The notes beneath the pieces are model-generated. The model saw nothing but the letters and a program-made list of their open reading frames with translations, was not told the DNA's origin and did not search any database. Source: Pseudoxanthomonas sp. (GTDB lineage: Bacteria; Pseudomonadota; Gammaproteobacteria; Xanthomonadales; Xanthomonadaceae). From it: 64,000 nucleotides of DNA. Location of the stretch: NCBI RefSeq assembly GCF_027498035.1, contig NZ_CP114978.1:2170001-2234000 (forward strand), given 5' to 3'. Within the stretch, counting starts at the first letter, position 1, and every line of letters begins with the position of its first letter. Shown in pieces: positions 10,793 to 20,509 of the stretch. The position numbers and the translations under genes are program-made.

Positions 10793-10885
10793 GACGTGTC
10801 CTCAACGGGTTCGTTCATCCCGCCATGCGTGGATGCAGGGCGGGTCGTGCTGGAAGGGCCGCGAACGGCCCGAACCTGCGGGCTA

Positions 10886-12489
<1,604 letters not shown>

Positions 12490-12501
12490 TCAAGCCGGCG
12501 A

Positions 12502-12531
12502 AGTATAGCAGCGCCCCCGTTTTACCGACAA
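12502..12531 (-). promoter_or_regulatory. Candidate sigma-70 promoter of the atp operon
   Basis: On the minus strand a TTGTCG box (12526-12531) is followed after 18 bp by TATACT (12502-12507), about 60 bp before the atpI start codon. No better promoter is seen in the 12441-12700 stretch. Start-site mapping is not available. Confidence 0.5.
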
Positions 12532-12599
12532 CCTCCAAAAGTTTGATTTGCATGGAAAAAGCCGTGATCCACCTGCCATCAGGGCTTGGCGCGTGTGGA

Positions 12600-12748
12600 A
12601 TCGATTCCGCGGACTGATTCTCGTACCGACGGGTACAGGAACTTTTGCGCGAGACCTGCGGTCATTGATCGCGAAGTCTGCGCACACGTCTTCGTCGATG
12701 CGTCGTCGCAGATCTTCCCAGCCCCGGCCCGCGCGCCGGGGCTTTTTT
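12600..12748 (+). ncRNA. Candidate small RNA ending in a strong terminator
   Basis: The 533-bp stretch 12441-12973 has no convincing gene, but on the plus strand it ends with a textbook terminator: GCCCCGG (12721-12727) paired to CCGGGGC (12736-12742) and followed by six T. Just upstream is a second hairpin, GAAGTCTGCG (12673-12682) with CGCAGATCTTC (12707-12717), one base bulged. No plus-strand gene precedes it, so it would end an independent transcript. I see no clear promoter; the 5' end given is a guess. Confidence 0.3.
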
Positions 12749-12973
12749 GATCGCCGCGGCGATCAACGGGAACGGCAACCGGCTCCGTCACGCTACAGCG
12801 CGTCCACCCAGAACACTGGAACAGCCTGCGTGTTTCGGCGCCGTGGCTGTATGGGAGCTCACATATGTGAATCTCCGAGTCCCATTTTTTCACTGGTCAT
12901 GCACCTCAGCGCATGCAGGTTTGTCGCCCCAAGCCGGCGAACGCCCATCCAACGACTGCCTGGAGCAACCCTG

Positions 12974-13816
12974 ATGAAAATCCCCCCTTTCCTGATCCTG
13001 AGTGGCCTGACCGCCGCCGCGCTGGTCACCCTGGCCGCGCCCGCCAACGCGCAGGAACATGACCCGAATGCATTCACCCTGCGCATTGGCGCCATGAACG
13101 CCGATGGCGACGCGACGCTGCGCGGCACGGCCAGTTCGGACATGCTCGGCCAGAGCGCCAGCGGCAGCCGGAACTTCGATTTCGGCAGCGCGGAAGTTTC
13201 ACCGCGCATCGATGGCGTCTGGCGCATCAGCGATCGCAACCGTGTGATCTTCGATTACTTCCGCTATGAGAAGGACAACAAGCAGACCCTGGGCCAGGAC
13301 TTCAGCTACGGCGGCGCGACCATTCCTGCCGACAGCTACGTCAAGCTTGACTCCCGCTTCCAGTTGGCCAGCCTGATCTACGACTTCGCCGTGGTCCAGA
13401 CCGACAACGTCTCTCTTGGCCTTGAGCTGGGTGCCGAGTGGGCCAAGCTGGATGCCAAGCTCACTGCCGATGCCGGCGACGATTTCAACGGCTATCGTCG
13501 CACCGAGAAGGAAGATGGCGTGGCACCCGTGGTCGGCCTGCGCTTCACCGCCACGCCCAGCGAACACTGGCTGATCAATGTCCAGGGCCAGTACCTGGAT
13601 GCGGGCTGGGGCAGTTTCGACTATGACGGCAAGATCAAGCGCGCCAATGCCACGGTCGAATACAAGTTCACCCCGAACTTCGGCCTGTTCGCCGGCTACG
13701 ACTGGTTCAAGATCAACTACAGCGAGAACTACACGGCCGACCCGGGCATCCAGGGACGTGCCGGCCTGGACCTTGAGTTCAAGGGGCCAGTGGCCGGGCT
13801 GACATTCGCGTTCTAA
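12974..13816 (+). CDS. Outer-membrane beta-barrel protein (porin-like)
   Basis: A 280-residue protein with a Sec signal peptide (MKIPPFLILSGLTAAALVTL, cleavage after ANA near residue 27), then alternating hydrophobic/polar strands and a C-terminal Phe (AGLTFAF), the hallmark of outer-membrane barrels. A GGAG site sits 8 bp before the ATG. The same frame is open 142 codons upstream, but that part contains a terminator and has no signal peptide, so it is not coding. It resembles OmpA/OmpW-like small barrels; the substrate is unknown. Confidence 0.85.
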   Translation: MKIPPFLILSGLTAAALVTLAAPANAQEHDPNAFTLRIGAMNADGDATLRGTASSDMLGQSASGSRNFDFGSAEVSPRIDGVWRISDRNRVIFDYFRYEKDNKQTLGQDFSYGGATIPADSYVKLDSRFQLASLIYDFAVVQTDNVSLGLELGAEWAKLDAKLTADAGDDFNGYRRTEKEDGVAPVVGLRFTATPSEHWLINVQGQYLDAGWGSFDYDGKIKRANATVEYKFTPNFGLFAGYDWFKINYSENYTADPGIQGRAGLDLEFKGPVAGLTFAF

Positions 13817-13865
13817 CGCGCGATGCGCGTTAGAACCCCGAAGTTTGCTTCGCAAACTTCGGGCC
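13813..13865 (+). terminator. Tandem hairpins after the outer-membrane barrel gene
   Basis: The first stem (TCTAACGCGC, 13813-13822, with 13826-13835) includes the stop codon; the second is a perfect 13-bp stem (13837-13849 with 13853-13865). There is no T tract, so they may act as mRNA stabilisers or as a weak terminator. Confidence 0.5.
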
Positions 13866-13974
13866 CCGGCTTATCAGTCTCCACATCCCCGCTCCTTCGG
13901 CGCGCCCCCTTGACTCAAGGGGGCTCTACTCTCGGTAGGTGAATTGAGAGTTTGTTGGAAGGCTTCGGCACGTG

Positions 13975-14012
13975 AAAGCAAAAAACCCCAGCATGCCGAG
14001 GCTTTTTGCTTT
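13975..14012. terminator. Bidirectional Rho-independent terminator
   Basis: AAAGCAAAAA (13975-13984) pairs with TTTTTGCTTT (14003-14012), with a GC-rich inner part. A/T tracts on both sides let it serve the plus-strand barrel gene and the minus-strand aceF-lpdA operon, which converge here. Confidence 0.7.
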
Positions 14013-14058
14013 CGATCAACTTGCGCGTGGGACTTGGATCTGCCGATAAAGATCCTAT

Positions 14059-14086
14059 CGTCATTCCCGCGAAGGCGGGAATCCAT
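14059..14086. repeat. Dispersed extragenic repeat with a CCCGCGAAGGCGGG core
   Basis: The sequence CGTCATTCCCGCGAAGGCGG, continuing GAATCCA, is a short palindromic repeat widespread in xanthomonads and other proteobacteria. Together with the two terminator structures it fills the 328-bp gap 13817-14144; I see no gene there. Confidence 0.55.
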
Positions 14087-14144
14087 GGACTTTCGCGCGA
14101 AGAGCCGAAGACGCCGGGGTCGCGGGAGCCACGGATGTCCGCGC

Positions 14145-16298
14145 TTACTTCTTCTTCGGGATGTACAGGTCGGTGATGGTGCCGTCGTAGACCTCGGCCG
14201 CCATGCCGACCGACTCGCTCAGGGTCGGGTGCGCATGGATGGTGTGGCCGATGTCTTCGGCTTCGGCGCCCATCTCGATGGCTAGGCCGATCTCGGCCAG
14301 CAGGTCACCGGCATGCACGCCGACGATGCCGCCGCCGACGATGCGGTGGGTGGCTTCATCGAAGATCAGCTTGGTGAAGCCCTCGGTGCGGCCGATGCCG
14401 ATGGCGCGACCACTGGCCGCCCATGGGAACTTGGCCACGCCAACCTTCAGGCCCTTGGCCTTGGCTTCGGTTTCGGTGACGCCGACCCAGGCGATTTCCG
14501 GATTGGTGTAGGCCACCGACGGCACCACGCGGGCGACCCATTCCTTCTTCTCGCCGGAGGCAACTTCGGCTGCGAGCTTGCCCTCGTGCGTGGCCTTGTG
14601 GGCCAGCATCGGGTTCCCGACGATGTCGCCGATGGCGAAGATGTGCGGAACGTTGGTACGCATCTGGTTGTCGGCCGGGATGAAGCCGCGGTCGGTCACC
14701 TGCACGCCGGCCTTGTCCGCGCCGATCTTCTTGCCGTTGGGCGCGCGGCCCACGGCGACAAGGACGCGATCCCAGGTACCGGATTCCAGCGCCGGCTTTT
14801 CGCCTTCGGTGGCCGATTCGAAGGTGACGGTGATGCCCTTCTTCTCGGCCTTGACGCCAGCGGCCTTGGTCTTGAGGTGGACGATGACGCCCTGTTTCTT
14901 CAGGCGGTCGGCCAGCGGCTTGACCAGGTCCTTGTCGGCACCCGGCATCAGCTGGTCGAGGAATTCGACCACGGTCACTTCACTGCCCAGCGCGCTGTAC
15001 ACGGTGGCCATTTCCAGGCCGATGATGCCGCCGCCGACGACCAGCAGCTTCTTTGGCACCTCGGCCAGTTCCAGCGCGTCGGTGGAATCCATCACGCGCT
15101 TGTCGTCCCACGGGAAGTTCGGCAGCTTCACCGCCTGCGAACCGGCGGCGATGATGCATTGCTCGAAGCGCAGCAGTTGCGTCTTGCCGTCGTCGCCGGT
15201 GATCTCGATTTCATTGGCTGACACGAACACACCAGTGCCTTGCACGGTACGGACCTTGCGCTGCTTGGCCATACCAGCCAGGCCGCCGGTGAGCTTGCCG
15301 ACCACCTTCTCCTTGTACTCGCGCAGCTTGTCGAGGTTGATCTTCGGCTTGGCGAACTCGATGCCGCATTCTTCGGCGTGCGCGGCTTCGTCGATGACGT
15401 TGGCCGAATGCAGCAGCGCCTTGGACGGGATGCAGCCCACGTTGAGGCACACGCCGCCGAGCGACGCGTAACGCTCGATCAGCACCGTATCCAGGCCCAG
15501 GTCGGCAGCGCGGAACGCGGCGGTGTAGCCGCCGGGGCCGGAGCCCAGCACGACGATGCGGCATTCGATGTCGGCCTTCTTGCCCGTACCCGCAGCAGCC
15601 TTCGGTGCCGAAGTGGCATCGGGATGCGCGACCGACGGCGTCACTGGCGGTGCAGCGCGCGGGGCTTCGGCTGCGGCAACAACCTCATCGCCACCCTCGC
15701 CTTCCAGGATCACGACCACGTCGCCCTGGTTCAGCGCATCGCCGACCTTGACCTTGATCTCCTTGATCACGCCGGCGGCCGAGGACGGCACTTCCAGCGT
15801 GGCCTTGTCCGATTCCAGCGTGACCAGACCCTGTTCCTTGGCGACGGCATCGCCCACGGACACCAGGATCTCGATCACCGGCACGTCGGAGAAATCGCCG
15901 ATGTCGGGCACCTTCACCTCGATCGGGCCGCTGGCGGCCGCCTTGGCCGGCACAGATGCGGCAGCGTCAGGCTTGGGCGCTTCGACCTTGGTCTCCGCCT
16001 TCGGAGCCTCGGCCTTGGCCGGTGCGGCAGCCTTCGGCGCTTCGGCCGTTGCCTCACCTTCGGCTTCCAGCACGATCACCAGGTCGCCCTGGCTCAGCGA
16101 ATCGCCAATCTTGACCTTGATCTCCTTGACGACGCCGGCGGCCGAGGACGGCACTTCCAGCGTCGCCTTGTCCGATTCCAGCGTGACCAGGCCCTGTTCC
16201 TTGGCGACGGTATCGCCGACGGCGACCAGGATCTCGATCACCGGCACGTCGGAGAAATCACCGATGTCCGGGACCTTCACTTCAATGGTGTTTGCCAT
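14145..16298 (-). CDS. lpdA: Dihydrolipoyl dehydrogenase (E3) with two N-terminal lipoyl domains
   Basis: A 717-residue protein. Residues 1-80 and 125-202 are two nearly identical lipoyl domains, each with the ESDKATLEVP motif (lipoyl Lys44 and Lys165), joined by Ala/Pro/Lys-rich linkers. From about residue 243 follows a standard flavoprotein: FAD loop GSGPGG (252-257) and redox cysteines Cys284 and Cys289 in GGVCLNVGCIPSK. The C-terminal HAHPTLSES supplies the catalytic His-Glu pair. It reoxidises dihydrolipoamide for pyruvate dehydrogenase. Lipoylated E3 is known in Neisseria, Ralstonia and xanthomonads, normally with one such domain; two is unusual. It follows aceF by 12 bp. Confidence 0.96.
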   Translation of the reverse strand: MANTIEVKVPDIGDFSDVPVIEILVAVGDTVAKEQGLVTLESDKATLEVPSSAAGVVKEIKVKIGDSLSQGDLVIVLEAEGEATAEAPKAAAPAKAEAPKAETKVEAPKPDAAASVPAKAAASGPIEVKVPDIGDFSDVPVIEILVSVGDAVAKEQGLVTLESDKATLEVPSSAAGVIKEIKVKVGDALNQGDVVVILEGEGGDEVVAAAEAPRAAPPVTPSVAHPDATSAPKAAAGTGKKADIECRIVVLGSGPGGYTAAFRAADLGLDTVLIERYASLGGVCLNVGCIPSKALLHSANVIDEAAHAEECGIEFAKPKINLDKLREYKEKVVGKLTGGLAGMAKQRKVRTVQGTGVFVSANEIEITGDDGKTQLLRFEQCIIAAGSQAVKLPNFPWDDKRVMDSTDALELAEVPKKLLVVGGGIIGLEMATVYSALGSEVTVVEFLDQLMPGADKDLVKPLADRLKKQGVIVHLKTKAAGVKAEKKGITVTFESATEGEKPALESGTWDRVLVAVGRAPNGKKIGADKAGVQVTDRGFIPADNQMRTNVPHIFAIGDIVGNPMLAHKATHEGKLAAEVASGEKKEWVARVVPSVAYTNPEIAWVGVTETEAKAKGLKVGVAKFPWAASGRAIGIGRTEGFTKLIFDEATHRIVGGGIVGVHAGDLLAEIGLAIEMGAEAEDIGHTIHAHPTLSESVGMAAEVYDGTITDLYIPKKK

Positions 16299-16310
16299 GC
16301 GCGCGACTCC

Positions 16311-17729
16311 TTACAGCAGGACCCGGCGCATGTCGCCGAGTACCTTGGCCAGATCGGCGGTGAAGCGCGCAGCCAGCGCGCCATCGATGACGCGGTGGTC
16401 GTAGCTCAGCGACAGCGGTAGCAGCAGGCGCGGCTGGAAGGCCTTGCCGTCCCACACCGGCTGGATCGACGACTTGGACACGCCCAGGATCGCCACTTCC
16501 GGCGCGTTGACGATCGGCGTGAACGCCGTGCCGCCGATGCCGCCCAGCGAGGAGATCGAGAAGCAGCCGCCGGTCATGTCGGCCGGGCCGAGCTTGCCGT
16601 CGCGGGCTTTCTTGGCCAGCTCGCCGGTTTCGGCGGCGATGTCGTTGACGCCCTTCTTGTCCACGTCGCGGATCACCGGCACGACCAGGCCGCTCGGCGT
16701 ATCGGCAGCGAAGCCGATGTTGAAGTACTGCTTCAGGGTGAGGTTCTCACCGGCCGCGTCGAGCGAGGCGTTGAAGGTCGGGTACTTCTTCAGCAGCGCG
16801 GCGCTGGCCTTGATCAGGAACGCCAGCATGGTGAGCTTGACGCCGGACTTGGATTTCTCCGCCTCCTTGTTGAGCAGCACGCGCAGGTCTTCCAGGTCGG
16901 TGATGTCGGCCGAATCGAACTGGGTGACGTGCGGGATCATCGCCCAGTTGCGGGCCAGGTTGGCACCGGAGATCTTCTGGATGCGGCTGAGCGGCTTGAC
17001 CTCGGTCGGGCCGAATTTACTGAAGTCCACCTTCGGCCAGGGCAGCAGGCTCAGGCCATTGCCGCCAGCCGCGGCGGCAGCCGGCGCAGCAGCGGTCGCG
17101 CCGCCGCCAGCCAGCGCCTTCTTGACGAACGCCTGCACGTCTTCCTTGGTGATGCGGCCCTTGCGGGCGCTGCCGGCGACCTGCAGCAGGTCCACGCCGA
17201 GTTCGCGGGCGAACAGGCGCACCACCGGGCTGGCGTGCGGCACCTTGTCGGGCATCACCCGCGAGGCATCAAAGGTCACCGGCGGGGTGCTGGTCGGCGG
17301 CGACGGTGGTTCGGCCTGGCCGGAAGTGGCGCCCGAGGCGGTACGCGACTGCGACAGGGCGATCTCGCGCTGGGTCAGCTTGTCGGGGGTCGGGGCGGGC
17401 TCGGCCGGCGCGGCGGCAGGCTTGGCCGGCTCCGGCGCCTTGGCGGCTTCTGCGGGCTTGGCCTCGGCAGGCGATGCGGCGACTTCGCCGGCCGGCTCGA
17501 TCAGGGCAACCACGGCACCTTCGGACAGCGAATCGCCGACCTTGACCTTGATTTCCTTGACGACGCCGCCGAAGGCCGCCGGGACTTCCAGCGTGGCCTT
17601 GTCCGATTCCAGGGTAATCAGCCCCTGGTCCTTCACCACGGTGTCCCCAACGGAGACCAGCACCTCGATCACGGGCACGTCGCTGTAGTCACCGATGTCG
17701 GGGACGCGTGCTTCCTGGGCTTGAGCCAT
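16311..17729 (-). CDS. aceF: Pyruvate dehydrogenase E2, dihydrolipoyl acetyltransferase
   Basis: A 472-residue protein with one lipoyl domain (lipoyl Lys44 in ESDKATLEVP), a Pro/Ala-rich linker, a peripheral subunit-binding domain (about 163-203, HASPVVRLFARELGVDL) and a C-terminal catalytic acyltransferase domain carrying SYDHRVIDGA. The start is ATG 17727-17729 with a GGAG site; the frame is open further upstream through the promoter region. aceE (E1) is not in the window. Having one lipoyl domain in E2 and two in E3 is an odd distribution. Confidence 0.96.
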   Translation of the reverse strand: MAQAQEARVPDIGDYSDVPVIEVLVSVGDTVVKDQGLITLESDKATLEVPAAFGGVVKEIKVKVGDSLSEGAVVALIEPAGEVAASPAEAKPAEAAKAPEPAKPAAAPAEPAPTPDKLTQREIALSQSRTASGATSGQAEPPSPPTSTPPVTFDASRVMPDKVPHASPVVRLFARELGVDLLQVAGSARKGRITKEDVQAFVKKALAGGGATAAAPAAAAAGGNGLSLLPWPKVDFSKFGPTEVKPLSRIQKISGANLARNWAMIPHVTQFDSADITDLEDLRVLLNKEAEKSKSGVKLTMLAFLIKASAALLKKYPTFNASLDAAGENLTLKQYFNIGFAADTPSGLVVPVIRDVDKKGVNDIAAETGELAKKARDGKLGPADMTGGCFSISSLGGIGGTAFTPIVNAPEVAILGVSKSSIQPVWDGKAFQPRLLLPLSLSYDHRVIDGALAARFTADLAKVLGDMRRVLL

Positions 17730-17769
17730 CTTGGGAACTCCGGTTGGATTCGTGTGGGACGGGCCGATC

Positions 17770-17797
17770 ATTGTACGGCCGCAAGGCCTTTCGCCAA
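17770..17797 (-). promoter_or_regulatory. Candidate promoter of aceF-lpdA
   Basis: Minus-strand TTGGCG (17792-17797), 16-bp spacer, TACAAT (17770-17775). A transcript from here would have a leader of about 35 nt before the aceF ATG. Confidence 0.5.
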
Positions 17798-17834
17798 CCT
17801 TGGCGGATGGTCGAAGGCGAAATTCCGTCAAATG

Positions 17835-17852
17835 AAGACGATATTTCGTCTT
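17835..17852. promoter_or_regulatory. Palindrome in the aceF-otsB spacer, possible operator
   Basis: AAGACGA (17835-17841) and TCGTCTT (17846-17852) form a perfect 7-bp inverted repeat around TATT, about 40 bp upstream of the proposed aceF -35 box. The regulator is unknown. Confidence 0.3.
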
Positions 17853-17959
17853 TACGCGCAAAACCCCCTTGCAGACGGGGCAAACACCAGGTGTTCACCG
17901 CCGCGTGGGAAGAATGCACCACATCTGTTTGCACGCCGAAGACGGCTTCCGACCGGCCC

Positions 17960-18700
17960 ATGCCCGCAACTGCCCCCAACCGTTTCCCGCTGCCGCCAGC
18001 GCTGGCAGCCCAGTGCGCGCTGTTCCTGGACGTGGACGGCACGCTGCTGGAATTCCAGGACGACCCCGGGGCCGTAGCCCTGCCCGAGGGCGGGCTGGAG
18101 ACCGTGACCCGGCTTTCCCACAAGCTGGGCGGCGCCCTGGCCCTGGTCAGTGGCCGGCCACTGGCGGAACTGGACCGGGTGTTCGCTCCGCATGCCCTGC
18201 CCGCGGCGGGCATGCACGGCCAGCAATTGCGCGGCGCGCCCGAGACCACGCGGGTCGTGCCCGCTGCGCTGGCCGAGCTGCGGCGCGAAGCCACGGTGCT
18301 GGCCCACCGTTATCCGGGCGTGCGCGTGGAAGACAAGGGCGGCGCGCTGGCCCTGCACTGGCGGGCCGCACCGCAGGCCGCCGCCGCTTTGCAGGCGCTG
18401 GCCTCCCATTTCCTGCCAGCGCTGGAGGGCTACCGGATGCAGGCCGGCGACCAGGTGCTGGAGCTGGTGCCGGCCGACGTGGACAAGGGCCGCGCCGTGC
18501 GCAGGCTGCTGGAACAAGCGCCGTTCACCGGCCGCACGCCGGTGTTCGTCGGCGACGACCTGACCGACGAATACGGATTCGAAACCGCCAACACCCTGGG
18601 CGGCTGGAGCGTGCTGGTCGGGCGGCGCCCCAACAGCCACGCGATGTACGCCCTTCCCGACGTGACCGCCGTGCATACCTGGCTGAGGTCCAACCTGTAG
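17960..18700 (+). CDS. otsB: Trehalose-6-phosphate phosphatase
   Basis: A 246-residue HAD-family phosphatase with the nucleophile motif LFLDVDGTLL (Asp24, Asp26) and the distal VGDDLTDEYGFE motif that binds magnesium. It removes phosphate from trehalose-6-phosphate, the second step of trehalose synthesis. The ATG at 17960 fits the HAD domain start; sequence upstream in frame crosses the aceF regulatory region. First gene of the otsB-GH15-otsA set. Confidence 0.93.
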   Translation: MPATAPNRFPLPPALAAQCALFLDVDGTLLEFQDDPGAVALPEGGLETVTRLSHKLGGALALVSGRPLAELDRVFAPHALPAAGMHGQQLRGAPETTRVVPAALAELRREATVLAHRYPGVRVEDKGGALALHWRAAPQAAAALQALASHFLPALEGYRMQAGDQVLELVPADVDKGRAVRRLLEQAPFTGRTPVFVGDDLTDEYGFETANTLGGWSVLVGRRPNSHAMYALPDVTAVHTWLRSNL

Positions 18701-18730
18701 TCCCCACCGCGACAACGCAACGGAGCACGC

Positions 18731-20509
18731 ATGAGCCACCCGACCCTGGACATGGGCGTCATCGGCAACGGCAGTTTTGGTGCCCTCATCGACAAGCAGG
18801 CACGCGTGGTCTGGAGTTGCATGCCGGCCTTCGACGGCGACCCCGCCTTCTGCAGCCTGCTCTCGCCGAAGGACCAGCCAGGTGGCGACTTCGCGGTGGA
18901 GCTGGAGGATTTCGCATCCAGCGAACAACACTACCTGACCAACACCGCGATCCTGCGCACGGTGCTGCGCGACAGCCACGGCAACGCACTGGAAATCATC
19001 GACTTCGCCCCGCGCTGGCGCGAGAACCAGCGTTTCTACCGGCCGGTCAGCATCATCCGCCAGGTCCGCCCGCTCACCGGCAATCCGCGCATCCGCATCC
19101 GCGCCCGGCCGCTGGCCGACTGGGGCGCGCACAAGCCCGACACCACCTGGGGCAGCAACCACGTGCGCTGGCTGCTGCCCGAGTTCACCCTGCGCCTGAC
19201 CACCGACGTACCGGTGCGCTTCATCCGCGAGGAAACCGCCTTCGTCCTCAACCATCCGCTGCACCTGGTGCTGGGCGTGGACGAATCGCTGCGCCGCTCG
19301 CTGGCCGGCTACGTGCGCGAGGCGGAAGAAAACACCCGCCACTACTGGACCGAATGGGTGCGCTACCTGTCCATCCCGCTGGACTGGCAGGACGCGGTGA
19401 TCCGCAGCGCCATCACCCTGAAGCTGTGCCAGTACGAAGACTCCGGCGGGATCATCGCTGCGATGACCACATCCATCCCGGAAGCGCCGGACACCCCGCG
19501 CAACTGGGACTACCGCTATTGCTGGCTGCGCGACGCCGCATTCGTGGTGCGCGCGCTCAACCGGCTGGGCGCCACTCGCACGATGGAGCAGTTCCTGGGC
19601 TACATCTTCAACATCGCCACCCACGACGGCACGCTGCAGCCGATGTACGGCATCAACTTCGAAGTGGAGCTGCACGAGCACGAGGTCACCAGCCTGGCCG
19701 GCTACCGCGGCATGGGCCCGGTGCGGCGCGGCAACCTGGCCTGGATCCAGAAACAGCACGACGTGTACGGCTCGGTGGTGCTGGCCTCGACCCAGCTGTT
19801 CTTCGACCAGCGCCTGGTCGATCCGGGCGATGTGCACACCTTCGAGCGCCTGGAACTGCTGGGTGAGCGTTCGTTCGCACTGTACGACGTGCCCGATGCA
19901 GGCCTGTGGGAATTCCGTGGCCGCGCCGAGGTGCACACCTACACCAGCGTGATGTGCTGGGCCGCCTGCGACCGCCTTTCCAAGATCGCCACGCGGCTGG
20001 GCCTGGAAGATCGCAGCACGCTGTGGCGCGGCCGCGCCGACACCATCCACGCACGCATCCTCAGCGAAGCCTGGAACGAGGAACTCGGCCACATCACCGA
20101 CACCTTCGGCGGCCATCGCCTGGACGCCTCGCTGCTGTTGCTGGCCGACCTGGGCTTCCTCGCTCCGGAGGACCCGCGTTTCATCGCCACGGTCGAAGCC
20201 ATCGGCCGCGACCTGAAGCACGACGACGCACTGTTCCGTTACGTGGCACCAGACGATTTCGGCACGCCGGAAACCAGCTTCACCATCTGCACGTTCTGGT
20301 ACATCGACGCGCTGGCGGCAATCGGCCGCAAGGACGAGGCGCGCGGCATGTTCGAACGCATCCTGGCACGCCGCAACCACTTGGGCCTGCTCAGCGAAGA
20401 CCTGTCGTTCGAAGGCGAGGCCTGGGGCAATTTCCCGCAAACCTATTCGCATGTCGGCCTGATCATCGCCGCCATGCGCCTGTCGCGCCCCTGGCAGGAC
20501 GCCTCATGA
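18731..20509 (+). CDS. Glycoside hydrolase family 15 protein (glucoamylase/trehalase-like)
   Basis: A 592-residue cytoplasmic-looking protein (no signal peptide) of the GH15 type: an N-terminal beta-sandwich (GVIGNGSFGALIDKQARVVW) and a C-terminal alpha/alpha barrel with NWDYRYCWLRDAAFVVRAL, WEFRGRAEVHTYTSVMCWAA and the late FEGEAWGNFPQTYSH region that carries the acidic base. Related bacterial enzymes cleave trehalose or alpha-glucans. Placed between otsB and otsA with a GGAG site, and overlapping otsA by 4 bp, it is co-translated with trehalose synthesis; a trehalase or a salvage role is inferred. Confidence 0.88.
   Translation: MSHPTLDMGVIGNGSFGALIDKQARVVWSCMPAFDGDPAFCSLLSPKDQPGGDFAVELEDFASSEQHYLTNTAILRTVLRDSHGNALEIIDFAPRWRENQRFYRPVSIIRQVRPLTGNPRIRIRARPLADWGAHKPDTTWGSNHVRWLLPEFTLRLTTDVPVRFIREETAFVLNHPLHLVLGVDESLRRSLAGYVREAEENTRHYWTEWVRYLSIPLDWQDAVIRSAITLKLCQYEDSGGIIAAMTTSIPEAPDTPRNWDYRYCWLRDAAFVVRALNRLGATRTMEQFLGYIFNIATHDGTLQPMYGINFEVELHEHEVTSLAGYRGMGPVRRGNLAWIQKQHDVYGSVVLASTQLFFDQRLVDPGDVHTFERLELLGERSFALYDVPDAGLWEFRGRAEVHTYTSVMCWAACDRLSKIATRLGLEDRSTLWRGRADTIHARILSEAWNEELGHITDTFGGHRLDASLLLLADLGFLAPEDPRFIATVEAIGRDLKHDDALFRYVAPDDFGTPETSFTICTFWYIDALAAIGRKDEARGMFERILARRNHLGLLSEDLSFEGEAWGNFPQTYSHVGLIIAAMRLSRPWQDAS

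Noticed and set aside
12548..12973. In-frame 142-codon upstream extension of the outer-membrane barrel gene
   Set aside because: It crosses a strong terminator, lacks a ribosome-binding site and would bury the signal peptide that starts at 12974.
17852..20452. 866-codon minus-strand open frame opposite otsB and the GH15 gene
   Set aside because: Antisense to conserved enzymes with intact motifs; typical open complement of GC-rich coding DNA.
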